Assembly: GCA_900769385.1 (NCBI GenBank)
Contig: CAAGGO010000253.1
Coordinates: 1-7,748, forward strand
Length of the DNA: 7,748 bases
Source of the DNA: Rikenellaceae bacterium
GTDB taxonomy: Bacteria; Bacteroidota; Bacteroidia; Bacteroidales; UBA932
Reading direction: 5' to 3'
The notes under the pieces are model-generated. The model searched no databases, was not told the DNA's origin, and worked only from the letters and a program-made list of their open reading frames with translations. Every line of letters begins with the position of its first letter. Position 1 is the stretch's first letter. This document shows, piece after piece, positions 1-6,969 of this stretch. The position numbers were made by a program, and so were the translations under genes.

Positions 1-195
1 CCATTTTTGTCCACATTACCTTAACATCTTGAATATCTGATAGTTATAATTTTTAGGGTCACAAAATTTTCTTCTCTCTTTTTTGCAATTTATATATAAT
101 CAGCAAGTTATAGAAGGGTTATAGTTACAGATATCGGCACGGGGATTATTAATACGCTTATTATCTGAATAATAAATCAATTTTAGTCTAAAAAT
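1..195. other. A/T-rich intergenic sequence, no supportable gene
   Basis: No open frame of meaningful length crosses this stretch: the three plus-strand frames entering from the left stop at 22-24, 30-32 and 38-40. It holds the region downstream of the minus-strand histidine kinase. A weak all-A/T hairpin (TTATTAT, loop CTGA, ATAATAA) sits at 158-175, and a TTTTAG/CTAAAA near-palindrome lies just after the kinase stop. Neither has a GC-rich stem, so I do not call a terminator. A minus-strand ATG at 14-16 could begin a gene running off the left edge, but only five codons are visible. Confidence 0.6.
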
Positions 196-1482
196 TTACT
201 TCCTCAAAGTAAAATCAAATCTCAATCCGCCACCGGTTCTGTTAGATACATTTATTATGCCGCCGTGGAATTGAACTGCATGCTTTACGATGGAAAGGCC
301 AAGACCGGTACCGCCTACCTGTCTGGAACGTCCTTTGTCAATCCTGTAGAATCTCTCAAACAGTCTTGGGAGTTTCTCCGGATCAACGCCACGGCCGTCA
401 TCTTCAAATGAAATGCGGCATTCATTTGCGCTGTTCTCCAAGAGATTGATATAGATATTTCTCCCGCCTGAATATGCTATGGCATTTTCTGTAAGGTTCC
501 TGAAAATTGATCCTATCAGCTGCAGGTTTCCGTTAACGATAACCTCCTCTTTAAAATTGGAATTAAGCACCATCTTTTCATTTTCGGGCAAAAGTTCCAG
601 TTCATCACTGATCTCGCGGATTATTGTGTTGAGCAAAACAGGCTCTTTGGGCATCATATGGGTCCCCTCTTCCATCCTGGTTATCAAAGAGACATCCTGC
701 AACAGGTTCCTCAACCTGGCAGTATTCATATAACACCGTTCAATCAGTTCCATTTTCTTTGCATCTGACAACTCTATGCCACTGAGCAATGTCTCCAGAC
801 ACACCTGGATTGATGCCACAGGGGTCTTCAGTTCATGATTTATGTTGTTGGTAAGTTGTCTTTTGAGTTTGTTCCGCTCCTGCTCTTCACGCATTCTGTT
901 GAATTTTTCAAGAGTTTTTCCCAATTGTCGGGAAGCAAAAAAGGCAAGGATACTTACAACCATGCTTATGGAAATCATGATGACCAGAAAAGTGAGGTCT
1001 GCTTTAAGGAGTTCCCTAAGATCTGAAGAGTACGGGATGGCAGTGCGCACTATGGCCCTATTCCCTTTTGTGGCAGAATAGAAGTACAGTCTGCCGTCGC
1101 TCTCGGATGGTCTTCCTATATGGTAACCCTGCCCTTTTTTGAACGCCTGTTCAATCTCCGGCCTGTAGCGGTGATTGTTCAGGGAATCCAGAGGAATCAT
1201 ATTGTCATAAACCACAGATCCGCTGAGAGATATTACAGAAATGCGCAAATGGTCAAACGGAATCTCGTGGGATGCAATATAATCTTCATAAGAAAGCCCT
1301 TCATCTACCTGATATATGAGATTGCGATTGTACAGCTGCAGCTGTGCACTCAAAAACTCCTGTTTGAACTGCTTCTCCCTTGCATACTGGAATCCTATGA
1401 AACACAAGATTATAGCCCACAAAAACCCCAGAAAGAAGAGGAAAAGCCTTTTATTGTAAGATACTTTAGTCTCTGAAGCCAT
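196..1482 (-). CDS. PhoR-type membrane sensor histidine kinase
   Basis: A 428-residue sensor kinase, predicted to autophosphorylate on histidine and pass the phosphate to the response regulator encoded just upstream. Segments in order: membrane helix at about 13-33; periplasmic part at about 34-161; second helix at about 162-183; short helical linker; HisKA dimerisation domain with H-box NINHELKTP (phosphoacceptor His216); then an HATPase domain with N-box NLTENA (329-334), G1 DDGRGVD (361-367), F-box FERFYR (375-380) and G2 GGTGLGLS (390-397). All catalytic motifs look intact. The periplasmic part (a D/S-x-x-G-x-V-x-x-D-like strand, then RPEI, then a G-x-G turn) resembles the PDC/Cache-like sensor of PhoR-type kinases. 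Only about 33 residues separate helix 2 from the H-box, too few for HAMP plus PAS. The start at 1482 overlaps the regulator end by 17 bases, and the next Met (94) would remove the first helix. The phosphate role is inferred from the pst neighbours; kinase identity is certain. Confidence 0.93.
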   Translation of the reverse strand: MASETKVSYNKRLFLFFLGFLWAIILCFIGFQYAREKQFKQEFLSAQLQLYNRNLIYQVDEGLSYEDYIASHEIPFDHLRISVISLSGSVVYDNMIPLDSLNNHRYRPEIEQAFKKGQGYHIGRPSESDGRLYFYSATKGNRAIVRTAIPYSSDLRELLKADLTFLVIMISISMVVSILAFFASRQLGKTLEKFNRMREEQERNKLKRQLTNNINHELKTPVASIQVCLETLLSGIELSDAKKMELIERCYMNTARLRNLLQDVSLITRMEEGTHMMPKEPVLLNTIIREISDELELLPENEKMVLNSNFKEEVIVNGNLQLIGSIFRNLTENAIAYSGGRNIYINLLENSANECRISFEDDGRGVDPEKLPRLFERFYRIDKGRSRQVGGTGLGLSIVKHAVQFHGGIINVSNRTGGGLRFDFTLRK

Positions 1483-2161
1483 ATCCGAACCCTGAACGTG
1501 TAACTATATATGAACCATAATTTCCAATCTTGGAGCGCAGACGTGTAATGTTCACATCAATAGTGCGGTCTAGTACTATAACCTCGTCACTCCATACGCT
1601 TGAGAGAATCTGTTCCCTTGAGCATATCTTGCCCTTATGGCGTATTAGATAAGCCAGCAGTTCAAACTCCTTTCTTGTAAGCTTTACCTCCTGTCCGTCA
1701 ACTGAACACCTTTTAAACTCAAGATCCAGCACAAGCCCCTCAATCTCAAGCAACTGAGGAACAACAGCAGCAGCCTGCACCTTATTTCCGGCGGTTCTCC
1801 TCAAGACAGTCTTTACCCTGGCAATCACATTCCGCACAGTATAAGGTTTCATAATATAATCGTCTGCACCAAGGTTGAGTCCCATAACCATATCATCCTC
1901 ACTGTCTTTGGCGGTACAGAAAATTATAGGGATATTGGCTGTAGAGACATCTGCCTTAAGCATCCTGGCCATTTTTATGCCGCTTATACCGCCCATCATA
2001 ATATCCAGCAAAATAAGCGAATAAACTTTAAGGTCCATTGCCAGGGCCTCCTCTGCACTGTACGCCACATCCACATCATACCCCTCGTTCTCCAGATTTA
2101 GTTTGAGCACTTCACACAAAGTCTCCTCATCATCAACTATAAGTATCTTGTCTGCAACCAT
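1466..2161 (-). CDS. OmpR/PhoB-family response regulator, probable Pho regulator
   Basis: A 231-residue two-domain DNA-binding response regulator. The receiver domain (about 4-120) has the acidic pair Asp10/Asp11, phosphoacceptor Asp53 (LLLDIMM), Thr83 and Lys105 (KP motif). The C-terminal winged helix (about 133-230) shows the OmpR-class signatures LTRKEFELLAYL, the recognition-helix region with DRTIDVNITRLRSKI, and the closing RSGFGYGF hairpin. I chose the ATG at 2161. The frame stays open to 2314, but the extra 51 residues are Lys/Phe/Tyr-rich, unlike the family, cover the likely promoter, and would make the protein abnormally long. From 2161 the length is typical for the family. It is transcribed with the downstream kinase and divergently from the porin-pst operon, so it most likely controls that operon and itself through the repeat at 2247-2264. 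That regulatory link is inferred. Confidence 0.92.
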   Translation of the reverse strand: MVADKILIVDDEETLCEVLKLNLENEGYDVDVAYSAEEALAMDLKVYSLILLDIMMGGISGIKMARMLKADVSTANIPIIFCTAKDSEDDMVMGLNLGADDYIMKPYTVRNVIARVKTVLRRTAGNKVQAAAVVPQLLEIEGLVLDLEFKRCSVDGQEVKLTRKEFELLAYLIRHKGKICSREQILSSVWSDEVIVLDRTIDVNITRLRSKIGNYGSYIVTRSGFGYGFRD

Positions 2162-2182
2162 AAAGAAATATTTTAACTGCAG

Positions 2183-2190
2183 CAAAAATA
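2183..2190 (-). promoter_or_regulatory. Bacteroidetes-type -7 element for the regulator-kinase operon
   Basis: Read on the minus strand these bases are TATTTTTG, a perfect match to the Bacteroidetes -7 consensus TAnnTTTG. It lies 21 bases upstream of the regulator ATG at 2161, so transcription would start very near the gene. No well-spaced -33 element is seen: TTTG at 2205-2208 is rather close (14 bases) and TTG at 2216-2218 rather far (25 bases). An 8-base degenerate motif is common in A/T-rich DNA, so this is a candidate. Confidence 0.4.
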
Positions 2191-2246
2191 TAGATAAATC
2201 ATTCCAAATGTGCTGCAACTTCACAGATTTAATAAAATTGTAATAT

Positions 2247-2264
2247 TTGACACATTTCAGACAC
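2247..2264 (-). promoter_or_regulatory. Pho-box-like direct repeat, candidate response-regulator binding site
   Basis: On the minus strand the 18 bases read GTGTCTGAAATGTGTCAA. They contain two TGTC cores exactly 11 bases apart with an AAAT linker, the 7-4-7 geometry of the enterobacterial Pho box (CTGTCAT-AAAT-CTGTCAC). By hand alignment about 13 of 18 positions agree with that consensus. On the plus strand the same site is GACACA at 2249-2254 and again at 2260-2265. It lies between the divergent regulator and porin genes, the expected place for a site bound by the PhoB-like regulator. Binding is inferred; the repeat is seen directly. Confidence 0.5.
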
Positions 2265-2300
2265 AAAACCATCTTTAACAAAACCCTAATGTACCTGAAA

Positions 2301-2308
2301 TATTTTTG
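2301..2308 (+). promoter_or_regulatory. Bacteroidetes-type -7 element for the porin-pst operon
   Basis: TATTTTTG is a perfect match to TAnnTTTG, placed 44 bases before the porin ATG and implying a leader of roughly 35-40 bases. There is no TTTG at the usual -33 distance (around 2277-2280 reads AACA), as might be expected of an activator-dependent promoter. The Pho-box-like repeat ends 36 bases upstream, a plausible activator position. Candidate only: the motif is short and the region is A/T-rich. Confidence 0.42.
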
Positions 2309-2352
2309 AAACATCTTCCCGATAGTTTTGCAGCGTCAAACCAAAAAATTTA

Positions 2353-3339
2353 ATGACGATGAAAAAACAAATTATTCTCGCAGGAATATTGGCCTGCATG
2401 AGCATGGGCGCACAGGCGCAGAATGCCAAAGTTGAAGAGCCAAAAGGGAAGGCAATTGTTCAGGTATTCGGAAATTTCAGTACCGGATTTGGAGCAGAAA
2501 ACAGCAGCAGGGGCTTTGAACTTGAAAGAAGTTATCTGGGCTATGAGTACAAACTGGGAAACGGGCTGTCTGTAAAAAGTGTCCTTGATATGGGAAAATC
2601 ATCAGACGTATCAGACAACAACCGCCTTGCATATGTAAAAAACGCAATGATTTCCTGGAAGAAGGGAAATATGACACTCAACGGAGGCCTCATCTCTACA
2701 ACCCAATTCAATTTTCAGGAAAAATTCTGGGGTTACAGATACATTATGAAGGACTTCCAGGACATGTACAAATTTGGAAGCAGTGCAGACCTTGGACTCT
2801 CCGTAGCGTACAAGTTTGCAGACTGGATCACTGCAGATGCAATAATTGTAAACGGTGAGGGATACAAGAAGATACAGAAAAATGACGGCCTCAACTATGG
2901 CGCAGGCGTTACCCTTACACCGGCAAAAGGGTTCCAGGTACGTCTGTACGGAGGTATAAATGAAGGGGCCGACCACTCGCAGGAAGACAAGGTGAACCTT
3001 GCAGCATTTGCCGGTTACAAGGGCAACAAGTTCTCAGTTGGTGGAGAATACAACAAGATGTACAATGCATCAAACAAAAAGGATGCAGATCAAAGCGGAT
3101 ACTCAATATTCACTACAGTAAAACTTGCAAAAAACACAGAACTCTACGCAAGATTCGATGATCTCTACTCCAAAGATGACTGGAATATTGCAAAAGACGA
3201 ACAGACAGCAATCATAGGCACACAGTTCAAACTTGGCAAATATGTAAAACTTGCACCAAACTTCAGGATTGCCAATCCCAAAACTGCCGGTGCAGACAAC
3301 AAATGCTACGCATTCATCAATTTCTACTTCGGTTTATAA
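2353..3339 (+). CDS. Outer-membrane beta-barrel porin, probable phosphate-inducible (OprO/OprP-like)
   Basis: A 328-residue exported protein. The first 22 residues form a Sec signal peptide: Lys-Lys, a hydrophobic stretch, then GAQA with cleavage likely before Gln23. The rest lacks membrane helices and shows alternating polar/hydrophobic strands rich in Gly, Tyr and Phe with Asn/Asp/Lys turns. It ends in an aromatic strand (FINFYFGL), as expected of an outer-membrane barrel. The FELERSYLGYEYKL segment after the first strand is like that of phosphate-selective porins and Bacteroidales porins. It is first in the cluster, 19 bases before pstS with no terminator between, so it probably provides the outer-membrane route for phosphate. 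The ATG at 2353 is used; the Met two codons on (2359) is equally possible and leaves an intact signal peptide. Export and barrel are well supported; phosphate selectivity is inferred from context. Confidence 0.75.
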   Translation: MTMKKQIILAGILACMSMGAQAQNAKVEEPKGKAIVQVFGNFSTGFGAENSSRGFELERSYLGYEYKLGNGLSVKSVLDMGKSSDVSDNNRLAYVKNAMISWKKGNMTLNGGLISTTQFNFQEKFWGYRYIMKDFQDMYKFGSSADLGLSVAYKFADWITADAIIVNGEGYKKIQKNDGLNYGAGVTLTPAKGFQVRLYGGINEGADHSQEDKVNLAAFAGYKGNKFSVGGEYNKMYNASNKKDADQSGYSIFTTVKLAKNTELYARFDDLYSKDDWNIAKDEQTAIIGTQFKLGKYVKLAPNFRIANPKTAGADNKCYAFINFYFGL

Positions 3340-3358
3340 AATTCTAAAATGACAAAAC

Positions 3359-4426
3359 ATGAAAAAGATCTTTAATTCAATAATTACAGTTGCATTGGCC
3401 GCATGTATGGTATCTTGCGGCAACGGCAACAGCACAAACAATGGCGGCCGCAAGACACAGGAACTCAGCGGTGCTGGTGCAACCTTTCCCCTACCATTCT
3501 ACAATGTGGTATTTGAGCAGTTCTCACAGGTAAACGGAGATGTGGTTGCCTACGGTGGAATAGGTTCAGGAGGCGGAGTCCGCAACTTGAGGGACAAAAT
3601 AGTAGACTTTGCCGCTTCAGATGCATTCCTTACCCAAAAGGAGATGACAGATATGCCGCAGGTAATCCATATCCCCACCTGTATGGGTGCAGTGGTACTT
3701 GCCTACAACCTTCCAGGTATAAATGACCTTACACTCAGCGGAGAGGTTGTAGCAGATATCTATGCAGGCAAGATCACCAGATGGAACGATCCAAAAATTG
3801 CAGCACTCAATAAAGGAATTACTCTTCCCGACGAAACCATAATCCCCACATACCGTTCAGACGGATCAGGTACCACTTTTGTATTTACAGACTACCTTTC
3901 AAAAGTGAGTCCGATGTGGGCTGCACAGTACGGTGCGAGCAAATCTGTAAGCTTCCCTACAGGTCAGGCTGCTAAGGGTAACCCTGGGGTGGCCGGCGTA
4001 ATTGCCCAAACGAGAAACTCAATCGGTTATGTAGGTTCCGAGTACGCTTTTGCCCAAAAAATTGCCTATGCAAAAATGGTAAACAAACGCGGTGAGGTTG
4101 TGGAGCCAACTGCACAGAGCATTTCGGCTGCAGCATCAGGAGAGATTCCAGCAGACACAAGAACCTCAATTACCAACTCTGATGCACCAGGTGCATATCC
4201 TATTGCAACTTTCACCTGGATGATCATCTACAAGGAGCAGAATTACTCAAACCGCACTCTGGAGCAAGCTGCAGCAACATTGGATTTATTGAAATACATA
4301 CTTTCCGATGATGCACAGAAAATGACATCAGAAGTCCATTACGCCCCTCTTCCTGCAAAAGCCAAAGAGTTGGGCCTTGCAAATATGAAGGGTGTCACTT
4401 ACAACGGAGAGACAATCCTTAAATAG
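3359..4426 (+). CDS. pstS: PstS, phosphate-binding lipoprotein of the Pst ABC transporter
   Basis: A 355-residue high-affinity phosphate-binding protein that delivers phosphate to PstC/PstA. It has a lipoprotein signal with lipobox MVSC (lipidated Cys20), followed by a flexible Asn/Gly/Ser-rich linker (about 21-35), so it should be membrane-anchored in the periplasm. Family motifs are complete: GAGATFP (38-44), GIGSGGG (67-73), DFAASDAF (83-90, binding-site Asp88), RSDGSGTT (166-173) and NPGVAGV followed by SIGYVGSEYAF. These form the hydrogen-bonding phosphate pocket of known PstS proteins. The length is usual for Bacteroidota. It starts 19 bases after the porin stop and ends 11 bases before pstC. 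A nearby ATG at 3349 is in another frame and stops after eight codons. Identification is secure. Confidence 0.97.
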   Translation: MKKIFNSIITVALAACMVSCGNGNSTNNGGRKTQELSGAGATFPLPFYNVVFEQFSQVNGDVVAYGGIGSGGGVRNLRDKIVDFAASDAFLTQKEMTDMPQVIHIPTCMGAVVLAYNLPGINDLTLSGEVVADIYAGKITRWNDPKIAALNKGITLPDETIIPTYRSDGSGTTFVFTDYLSKVSPMWAAQYGASKSVSFPTGQAAKGNPGVAGVIAQTRNSIGYVGSEYAFAQKIAYAKMVNKRGEVVEPTAQSISAAASGEIPADTRTSITNSDAPGAYPIATFTWMIIYKEQNYSNRTLEQAAATLDLLKYILSDDAQKMTSEVHYAPLPAKAKELGLANMKGVTYNGETILK

Positions 4427-4437
4427 ACAACTGTTGT

Positions 4438-5295
4438 ATGGGCGACAAGCTATATAAAGTGTTACTGTCAGTTGCGGCATTGCTGATGCCGGTAATATGC
4501 GGGGGCGTTGTTTACGCCCTCGTCACTGACGCTTACAGTGCCTTTGAGCATTTTGGATTCTTCAGGTTCCTCACCTCCTCAGAGTGGAGCTATACACCAG
4601 GTGCAGAGAAATACGGAGCATTGCCTTTCATTACCGGTACCCTAATGACTACCTTATTGGCACTTATATTCTGTATTCCTTTTTCATTGCCCGTGGCTTT
4701 GTTTGTTGGAGAATATTTTAGGGGTACAAAGATAGCATCAGTATTGGGTACCATTACAGATTTGTTGGCTGGTATCCCTTCAATCATTTACGGTTTGTGG
4801 GGCTTTTACACATTGCGTCCCATAATTATGGCTTTGGACATCTCGCCTCAAGGCTCTGGTATACTTACCGCATCGCTGGTATTGGCAATTATGATTGTCC
4901 CATATGCCGCTTCCCTAAGTGCAGAGTTCATAAAGATGGTGCCCAATGATTTGAAGGAAGGTGCCTACAGTCTGGGGGCTACCCGCCAGGAAGTTGTACG
5001 CAAAGTGATATTTCCTGTTGCAGGTTCAGGTATTTTCTCTTCATACATTCTTGCAATTGGACGTGCATTGGGAGAAACAATGACTGTTACAATGCTTATT
5101 GGAAATACCAACAACATACCTGATTCAATAACATCTACAGGCAACTCAATGGCTTCTATAATAGCAAACCAGTTTGGTGAGGCAGATGATCTGCGCCTAT
5201 CTTCACTTATTGCAATTGGCCTTATCCTGTTTCTTATTACAGCCATTATAAATATGGTAGGTAAAATGATGATTAAACGCGCAAGAATTTCTTAA
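4438..5295 (+). CDS. pstC: PstC, phosphate ABC transporter permease
   Basis: A 285-residue inner-membrane permease forming the phosphate channel with PstA. About six membrane helices are visible, near 7-29, 65-90, 105-130, 140-160, 194-222 and 255-275. The cytoplasmic EAA loop that docks onto the ATPase is EGAYSLGATRQEVVRKV (174-190), and the conserved DLLAGIPSIIYGLWG stretch before helix 3 and RALGETMTV after the EAA loop mark the Pst permease family. The long loop at about 30-62, before helix 2, is the usual periplasmic segment. It begins 11 bases after pstS and ends 4 bases before pstA. The ATG at 4438 keeps the first helix and has no close rival. PstC rather than PstA is assigned from gene order and the GRALGETMTV motif. 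Confidence 0.95.
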   Translation: MGDKLYKVLLSVAALLMPVICGGVVYALVTDAYSAFEHFGFFRFLTSSEWSYTPGAEKYGALPFITGTLMTTLLALIFCIPFSLPVALFVGEYFRGTKIASVLGTITDLLAGIPSIIYGLWGFYTLRPIIMALDISPQGSGILTASLVLAIMIVPYAASLSAEFIKMVPNDLKEGAYSLGATRQEVVRKVIFPVAGSGIFSSYILAIGRALGETMTVTMLIGNTNNIPDSITSTGNSMASIIANQFGEADDLRLSSLIAIGLILFLITAIINMVGKMMIKRARIS

Positions 5296-5299
5296 TATT

Positions 5300-6166
5300 A
5301 TGACACAAACAAAAATTAAAAGCCGTTTGGCACAAGATAAGTTGCTCCTTTGGGGTATTTGCCTATTTGCTGCCCTTACAGCTGTGCCTCTATTGGCCAT
5401 TTTGGGTGAGGTATTGTTGCGCGGTTGGAACCAGCTCTCGTGGTCATTCTTTACAGAACCAACCCCAACGGCATATAAGGCAATGAAGGCCATTCAGGCA
5501 GGAGAGCGTATACCAGGTGGTATTGCAAACGGTATTATAGGTACTATGATAATGTTGGGTATGGCCATTGTTGTGGCAGTACCTGTAGGAATCCTTTGTG
5601 GAGCATATCTTTCTGAGCACAGGAAAAGCCGTTTTGCCAATATTGTAAGTTATCTTACAGATTTGCTGCAGGGTACGCCGTCGGTAATTATTGGTATCAT
5701 CACTTATATATGGGTGGTTGTTCCAATGAAGGGTTATTCAGCTATTGCCGGTAGTGTGGCTTTGTGCATTATGATGCTCCCCCTTATTGTCCGTTCTACG
5801 GAGGAGACCCTCAAGATTCTTCCGGCATCGCTTAAAGAGGCTGGGTTGGCACTTGGCGGAAATAAGGCAAGAGTAATGCTTCATATTCAGCTTCCGGCTG
5901 CATTTGGAGGTATCTTTACTGGTGTGCTGCTTGCCATATCAAGGGTAATTGGAGAGACAGCCCCTCTTATGTTTACTGCTTTGGGGTGCTCACTTGTACG
6001 CTGGTCTATAGACAAGCCAATTTCTGCTGTTCCACTGCTAATTTGGGAGTTTTTCAACGATCCTAACCTGCAGGACCTTATCTGGGGTGCATCACTCTTC
6101 CTTCTACTTTTTGTACTAATATTGAATCTAACAGCTAAATATCTTGCAAAGAAATGGAATCAGTAA
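5300..6166 (+). CDS. pstA: PstA, phosphate ABC transporter permease
   Basis: A 288-residue inner-membrane permease, partner of PstC. Hydrophobic helices fall near 16-38, 75-101, 115-140, 146-164, 203-222 and 260-280. The EAA loop is KEAGLALGGNKARVMLHIQLP (179-199, core EAGLALGGNK), and RVIGETAPLMFTALG (215-229) is the PstA signature. The periplasmic segment between helices 1 and 2 (about 50-74, Thr/Pro-rich then an AIQAGERIPGG turn) precedes the conserved GGIANGIIGT entry to helix 2. It starts only 4 bases after pstC, and its last 13 bases overlap the start of pstB in another frame, so translation of the three transporter genes is probably coupled. All expected motifs are present. Confidence 0.95.
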   Translation: MTQTKIKSRLAQDKLLLWGICLFAALTAVPLLAILGEVLLRGWNQLSWSFFTEPTPTAYKAMKAIQAGERIPGGIANGIIGTMIMLGMAIVVAVPVGILCGAYLSEHRKSRFANIVSYLTDLLQGTPSVIIGIITYIWVVVPMKGYSAIAGSVALCIMMLPLIVRSTEETLKILPASLKEAGLALGGNKARVMLHIQLPAAFGGIFTGVLLAISRVIGETAPLMFTALGCSLVRWSIDKPISAVPLLIWEFFNDPNLQDLIWGASLFLLLFVLILNLTAKYLAKKWNQ

Positions 6167-6921
6167 AACCTATATTGGAATTCAAGAATACTTGTGTAGC
6201 ATATACAAAACAGACTATGGCAGTGAAATATGTTTCTGCAGCCATCGAGAGGAATACTATAACTGCCATAATGGGACCGTCGGGATGCGGAAAGTCAACT
6301 TTATTGCGTGCTGTAAACCTTATGCATAACCTTTATCAGAATATCCGTGTGGATGGGGAGATTCTTTTGAATGGAGAGAACATCCTTTCTATGGAGCCCA
6401 TAGATGTAAGGCGTAGGGTTGGTATGGTTTTCCAGCGTCCCGCTCCGTTCCCTACAATGAGCATTTATGACAATGTCCTTTCGGGGTTCTCTCTCAATGG
6501 CATCAAATTGTCAAAAGCGGAAAAGGATGCTACGGTAGAGCGTTGTTTGCGCAGTGTTACCTTGTGGGATGAAGTTAAGGATGTGCTTAATAAAAAAGGA
6601 ACATTTTTGTCGGGAGGACAGCAGCAGAGACTGTGCATTGCACGTGCGCTTGCAATGAAGCCCGATGTGCTCCTCATGGATGAGCCTACATCCGCGTTGG
6701 ACCCTATTGCCACAAAACATATTGAGGAGCTGTTGCTGGAGCTTCAGAAAGAGGTGACTATCCTTATAGTTACCCATAATATGGGGCAAGCAATGCGCAT
6801 TTCTTCAAAATCAATGTTCATGTATCTGGGGGAACTGGTTGAATACTGTGACACAGCCACCATGTTTTCAAATCCTTCTGATGAGCGGACCAAAGCCTAT
6901 TTGACAGGAAAGATGGGGTGA
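6154..6921 (+). CDS. pstB: PstB, phosphate ABC transporter ATP-binding subunit
   Basis: A 255-residue cytoplasmic ATPase that powers phosphate import through PstC/PstA. All ABC motifs are intact: Walker A GPSGCGKST (41-49), Q-loop Gln94 in the PstB-typical FQRPAPFPTMSIYDNV, signature LSGGQQQR (152-159), Walker B LLMDEP (173-178, catalytic Glu177), D-loop SALD (180-183) and switch His208. The FQ-x-P-x-PFP-x-MSIYDNV motif separates PstB from other ABC ATPases. The start at 6154 lies inside the pstA end; the next Met is residue 22 and would cut the first strand. It is the last gene of the operon: a terminator follows within 15 bases and there is no phoU, which often comes next. Confidence 0.97.
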   Translation: MESVKPILEFKNTCVAYTKQTMAVKYVSAAIERNTITAIMGPSGCGKSTLLRAVNLMHNLYQNIRVDGEILLNGENILSMEPIDVRRRVGMVFQRPAPFPTMSIYDNVLSGFSLNGIKLSKAEKDATVERCLRSVTLWDEVKDVLNKKGTFLSGGQQQRLCIARALAMKPDVLLMDEPTSALDPIATKHIEELLLELQKEVTILIVTHNMGQAMRISSKSMFMYLGELVEYCDTATMFSNPSDERTKAYLTGKMG

Positions 6922-6935
6922 TATATCATTATAAA

Positions 6936-6969
6936 CGAAAAGCTTCAGATTCCTCTGAAGCTTTTTTCG
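6936..6969 (+). terminator. Rho-independent terminator of the porin-pst operon
   Basis: A perfect 12-base-pair stem (AAAAGCTTCAGA at 6938-6949, TCTGAAGCTTTT at 6954-6965) with a TTCC loop runs into a six-T tract (6962-6967), 14 bases after the pstB stop. The opposite strand also forms the hairpin with a shorter T run (TTTTCG), so it may also serve the convergent Fic gene. It closes the operon before any phoU could be co-transcribed. Confidence 0.9.

Noticed and set aside
14..16. Possible minus-strand start of a gene running off the left edge (ATG TGG ACA AAA ATG)
   Set aside because: Only five codons are inside the window, so it cannot be supported.
158..175. Hairpin TTATTAT/ATAATAA after the kinase gene
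   Set aside because: All-A/T seven-pair stem without a following T tract; not a convincing terminator.
835..1476. Plus-strand open frames inside the histidine kinase gene
   Set aside because: They are antisense to a gene with full kinase motifs and show no recognisable domain.
2162..2314. N-terminal extension of the response regulator to an ATG at 2314
   Set aside because: The added 51 residues do not resemble the receiver family, they would cover the candidate promoter, and the ATG at 2161 gives a normal 231-residue protein.
2477..3106. Minus-strand open frames inside the porin gene
   Set aside because: Cys/His-rich low-complexity translations antisense to a gene with a clear signal peptide and barrel pattern.
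4965..5493. Minus-strand open frames of about 95 residues across pstC and pstA
   Set aside because: They lie antisense to well-conserved permease genes and show no domain.
6144..6329. 61-residue plus-strand frame at the pstA/pstB junction
   Set aside because: Out-of-frame shadow of pstB.
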